Origin: Micromussa lordhowensis
Lineage: Eukaryota > Cnidaria > Anthozoa > Scleractinia > Lobophylliidae
Length of the DNA: 64,000 nucleotides
NCBI GenBank assembly: GCA_964020085.1
Contig: OZ026607.1
Span: 19,555,606 to 19,619,605, forward strand
Direction: 5' to 3'
Part shown: piece by piece, positions 60,721 through 64,000 of the stretch
Layout: every line of letters starts with the position of its first letter
Position numbering within the stretch: position 1 is the stretch's first letter
Notes under the pieces: generated by a model
Databases searched by the model: none
What the model saw: the letters and a program-made list of their open reading frames with translations, nothing else
What the model was told of the DNA's origin: nothing
Translations under genes and position numbers: made by a program

Positions 60721-62989
60721 TACAGTATAGAACCTGCATAAGGCTCTTGTGGCTCAGCCATTTAAATTAATAACTAGCTTTGATTCGATAGTAATTGCAA
60801 TTTCTCATTGTAGGGTTCAACTGATAAAGGTCCGGCATCTCTGCAGGGAAGGAAAGCATCACACATAAACCATTGCCCTCGATGAAGTCATAAAACTATT
60901 TGTGAATGGCAATACAAGAACAAAGAAGGAGATTATTTATAAACCGTTTTCGCCAGATCGATTTGTCTGAGCTTTCTGACAATAGCGTCCCTTTATTTAG
61001 CGCCTTATGTATCCCCCTTTCTCCCCGACACACGCATCAATCAAAGAGAATTGTTTTTCATGGAGTGCCTCAAGAGGGCGGTGGCTTTAACTGCTAACGG
61101 TTAATTTATGATAATTTATTAACGAGATAGAGTTAGTATCATCCATTTAAATTCTATTTATATTTACTAAAATATACACAATGTGGTAAACGCAACCTAG
61201 TTTCCAGGACTTTTCCTGCCACTCCCAGTTTCTAAGGGAAAAGCGTTGGGAACGAGGTTGACCGGTAGATGTTGCCCACATGTTGTCCCTTTAAGGCTCC
61301 GTGGGGAAATTATATTTAATAACATTGAAGGAAGTGTAATTAATACGTAGAAAACTTAACACGACTACGACATGATAGAGTCCAAACTGAAAGCCAAGAA
61401 TTGCAACCGTGGACAGCTGTTTCGACCTTGTTGGGTCTCGTCAGCACGGTGTAGCAGCAAAAACTAGAGCAGCCATCTTGAAAGCCATTTGTCTACCAAC
61501 TGGAAATGGAAAGGACCTCAGATGAAACTCAAATCTAACTGTTTGCCGATTGCTCATCGTCACATGCAAAACCCGTGACTGTTTGGCTTTTATATTAGCG
61601 ATAAGTTTCAAACTAGTTGAATGAAGTGAAAAACTGACCCAAGATTCTTAGCCTTAAACATAGCCTGCGACGCAGACGGAATTTACCCGTATAACCTGCG
61701 CGGTAGTTATCGTTTGCGACGCAGGCTGCCTTAAACATCGACACATAAGACACATAATTACAGACGAGAATCGGCAGGAGTCTCGCGTGACCTAGCCTTG
61801 ATATTGGAGAAAGAGTATGTAGGAAAAGAGTATGTAGTAGGAGTAAGAGAGTATGTATAAAGGAAAAGAGTTAATCTCCCAAATAGGCCTTATTCTCAAG
61901 TTTATTCCTCCCAAGCTATTAAATTAGATGTGGAATCCAGTTCTAGCCTGGATTATATATGGACCCGCGTCCACACTAGCTACGCAGGAAGAATTTGAAA
62001 ACTGAAGTTTCACTCTGAAAGCGCATCAGGTTTTCCGTCCAAACTATGCCTGAGGAATTTAAGAACGCGACAATTACCGGTCACTGCGGTTTGTGTTTGA
62101 GGAAAACTCGGTGAGGGAAATCACTGATTATCGTGACGCAATCTTTTTCGAAAAGTTTCATTTTCAAAATATTTTTCATCCACACTAAAGCTAAAAGCCG
62201 GCGTTTCCAAAGCTCCGTTTTCGTAACGGATTAGTGTGCACGATTGGCCTAACCGTAGAAATAATAAAGCTGCGTTTTCAAATTTTTCCGGCGTAGTGCG
62301 AACGCTGCCTATGTTACCTCGCGTGTTAGTGTTTTCGTGGAGGATGAATGAGTGTAAAGCTACTCGGACAGTGCACGAGAGTAAACTTCGCGTCGCAGGA
62401 GTGACTATTTCTTCATCCTCCTGGAATTTCTGAGGCCCATAGTCATTGTGCGAAAATTGACTAAAGAGAGATTGCATTAGGAATGCGGCTTATATGAAGT
62501 ACTTACCCTTTTTCCTCTCTTGATACTGATAACTGTCTCTTTGGGGCAAATAAGGAGTCAAGGAAAGGACTGTAAAAACTTACAAGCCTCCTCGGATAAA
62601 AAGCCCCTCCGTTTATAAGCTCATCTAAAACCCTTCCGAGGTTGTATAAACCCAGGGCTTATAAGCGGCAGTTTATGGTATGCACGTGTATTTTTTTTTC
62701 AGCACCGAATTCGCAGAACAACTTCGTTATTAATTAGTAATTTTTGCCACCAGAGAAACATGACAATTGAATCCAGCCGTTACCAAGGCATTAGACGAGT
62801 AATTTCAAGAAGCCGGAATCTCTAGACGGTCGCGGCATTCTCCCATCAGAAGTAATCAAGTCCATCCCGCTGTTCTTTTGTCGGTTCCCTCCAGCCAAAA
62901 TAAATTCATCATTTCCTGAGTACACGTCAGCAACGATCCAAAGTTCACCGAAAAAAGAGCAACACGAAATGTTATATTCTTAAATTTCA

Positions 62990-63470
62990 TTTGCAGCAGT
63001 AATAGTTAAAGCCATTCTAAAGTACTGCTCCATAGCTTTCTTTTGAATGATCACACACAAAGGTTTCATTCACAGACGTACAAGTTAGAACCACCTTGTA
63101 CAGCATAATAAACAAAGCCACATGAAAGCACTGCTCATTAGCTTTCAATTGAATGGTCACACACTAGGGTTTCATTCTCAGACTTACATGTTAGAACCAC
63201 CTTATACAGCATAATAAACAAAACCACATGAAAAAACTGCTCAATAGCTTTCATTCAGTGAATGGTCACACACTAGGGTTTCACTCACAGACTTTAAAGT
63301 CTAGCTGTTTAATAGAAAATTGGAACCACCTTATACAGCATAATAAACAGGACCACGTGAAAGTACTGCTCAATAGCTTTTATTTGAATGGTCACACACT
63401 AGGGTTTCATCTACAGAAGCTCACAGACTTGACATACACTCTGGAAATGATAGATTTCGTCTCGTTGGAA
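62990..63470 (+). repeat. ~107-bp tandem repeat array, second block
   Basis: Same unit as at 60100-60720. AGCTTT anchors are at about 63034, 63140, 63246 and 63375 (spacings 106, 106, 129). The flank just before it (ACACGTCAGCAACGATCCAA, AGTTCACCG...) matches 60300-60350, so array and flank were duplicated together. Further units resume at 63740-64000. Confidence 0.85.
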
Positions 63471-63768
63471 GACTAAATATCGCGGAGAACAACGGTGGTT
63501 CGGCGGAAAAGGTAGATTTGATCACATCAAAACAGAACAATACGGTGATGGGTCCGGACATTCCAGCCAGTCTTGGAACTATTTGTACGTACATCTTTTA
63601 TTTCGCAACATCCTGAAGTCCATCGAAACATCTTTTTTTTATATAGCGTTAATATTCATTGCGATATTAAATATCGTAGCTGGGTAAAACTATATAGCTT
63701 TTATACGCTTTGTCTAGAATTGTAAAAAAAACAACATGGAAGTGCTGCGCTCAATAGCTTTCATTTGA

Positions 63769-63953
63769 CGGTGTGCGACACTTGCAGACTGCAGACTGTA
63801 GAATTTTTCACTAAAATATTGTATTCCATTTCCATTACCAATAGCTAACCGTAAACAGGCTAACCTGAGTGCTATTCAGGCTAACCAGAGTGCTATTTAG
63901 ACCTAAATGTAGTCTGTAGTCTGCAGTCTGCAGTCTGCAAGTGTCGCACACCG
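63769..63953 (-). mobile_element. MITE with 9-bp target duplication (copy 2)
   Basis: A 185-bp copy of the element at 9088-9286 in inverted orientation, with the same CGGTGTGCGACACTTGCAGA termini. It is flanked by the 9-bp repeat TTCATTTGA (63760-63768 and 63954-63962). The host sequence is the ~107-bp tandem repeat, whose other units show the uninterrupted TTCATTTGAATGG, i.e. the empty site. It has one fewer internal 21-bp unit and an extra CTGCAGT repeat at one end. Confidence 0.92.
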
Positions 63954-64000
63954 TTCATTTGAATGACCACACACCAGGGTTTCATTCACATCAGGATAAA

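Larger units (their letters stand above)
59346..64000. other. repeat-rich right end, no gene supported
   Basis: Contains an 18-bp ATAACTTCCGTC tandem (about 59508-59562), two arrays of a ~107-bp unit, a related flank present twice, a hairpin at 61664-61729 (AGCCTGCGACGCAGACG / GCGACGCAGGCT), repeat-like DNA at 61.9-62.5 kb with an open minus-strand frame, and a MITE near the end. None of the short ORFs has a recognisable domain. Confidence 0.6.

Noticed and set aside
62121..62477. 118-codon minus-strand ORF
   Set aside because: It lies in repeat-like DNA, with no domain or splice signals that would make it a gene.

Overview
The window looks like nuclear DNA from an anthozoan cnidarian, probably a stony coral or close relative. 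The evidence is AT-rich, intron-rich sequence with short GT-AG exons, animal genes (beta-catenin, USE1, NBR1, a bHLH factor), and many short hairpin-forming DNA elements, SINE and LINE tails. The host is an inference from style; no species marker is present. I see no bacterial operons, CRISPR, rRNA or intact tRNA genes.

Layout. (1) 314-1842, plus strand: the last three coding exons of beta-catenin, followed by its 3' UTR. (2) 9634-5279, minus: a complete seven-exon USE1, an ER/Golgi SNARE. It is tail-to-tail with beta-catenin and head-to-head with a small 65-residue ORF at 10385-10582. (3) 30263-14310, minus: a very large NBR1 autophagy-receptor gene (PB1, ZZ, coiled coil, four-tryptophan FW domain, LIR, UBA; about 1,187 residues). 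Its introns carry several DNA transposons and a SINE. (4) 36584-32817, minus, directly upstream of NBR1: a two-exon gene for a 917-residue low-complexity protein. It carries about six copies of a short Y-x-x-L-A motif that also occurs once inside NBR1. (5) 41575-41246 and 44343-44032, minus: a tandem pair of small paralogous MG-x-C proteins with matching promoters, plus a third orphan copy of that promoter at about 45661-45760 next to a LINE tail. (6) 54845-54378, minus: a single-exon bHLH transcription factor. The rest, mostly 36.6-41 kb and 45-64 kb, is gene-poor and repeat-rich: a 16-bp minisatellite, three LINE 3' tails, a ~107-bp tandem repeat and many palindromes.

Functional picture. 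NBR1 binds ubiquitinated cargo (UBA) and Atg8/LC3 proteins (LIR). The shared motif makes its upstream neighbour a candidate for a related or derived function, but this rests only on sequence resemblance and position. Beta-catenin (Wnt/adhesion), USE1 (retrograde traffic) and the bHLH factor appear to be unrelated neighbours.

Most interesting points: the NBR1/neighbour shared repeat; a reading-frame conflict in the NBR1 coiled-coil exon; an unresolved micro-exon in its PB1 domain; the MG-x-C pair with its orphan promoter; and two copies of one MITE with clear 9-bp target duplications, one lying in a tandem repeat that shows the empty site.
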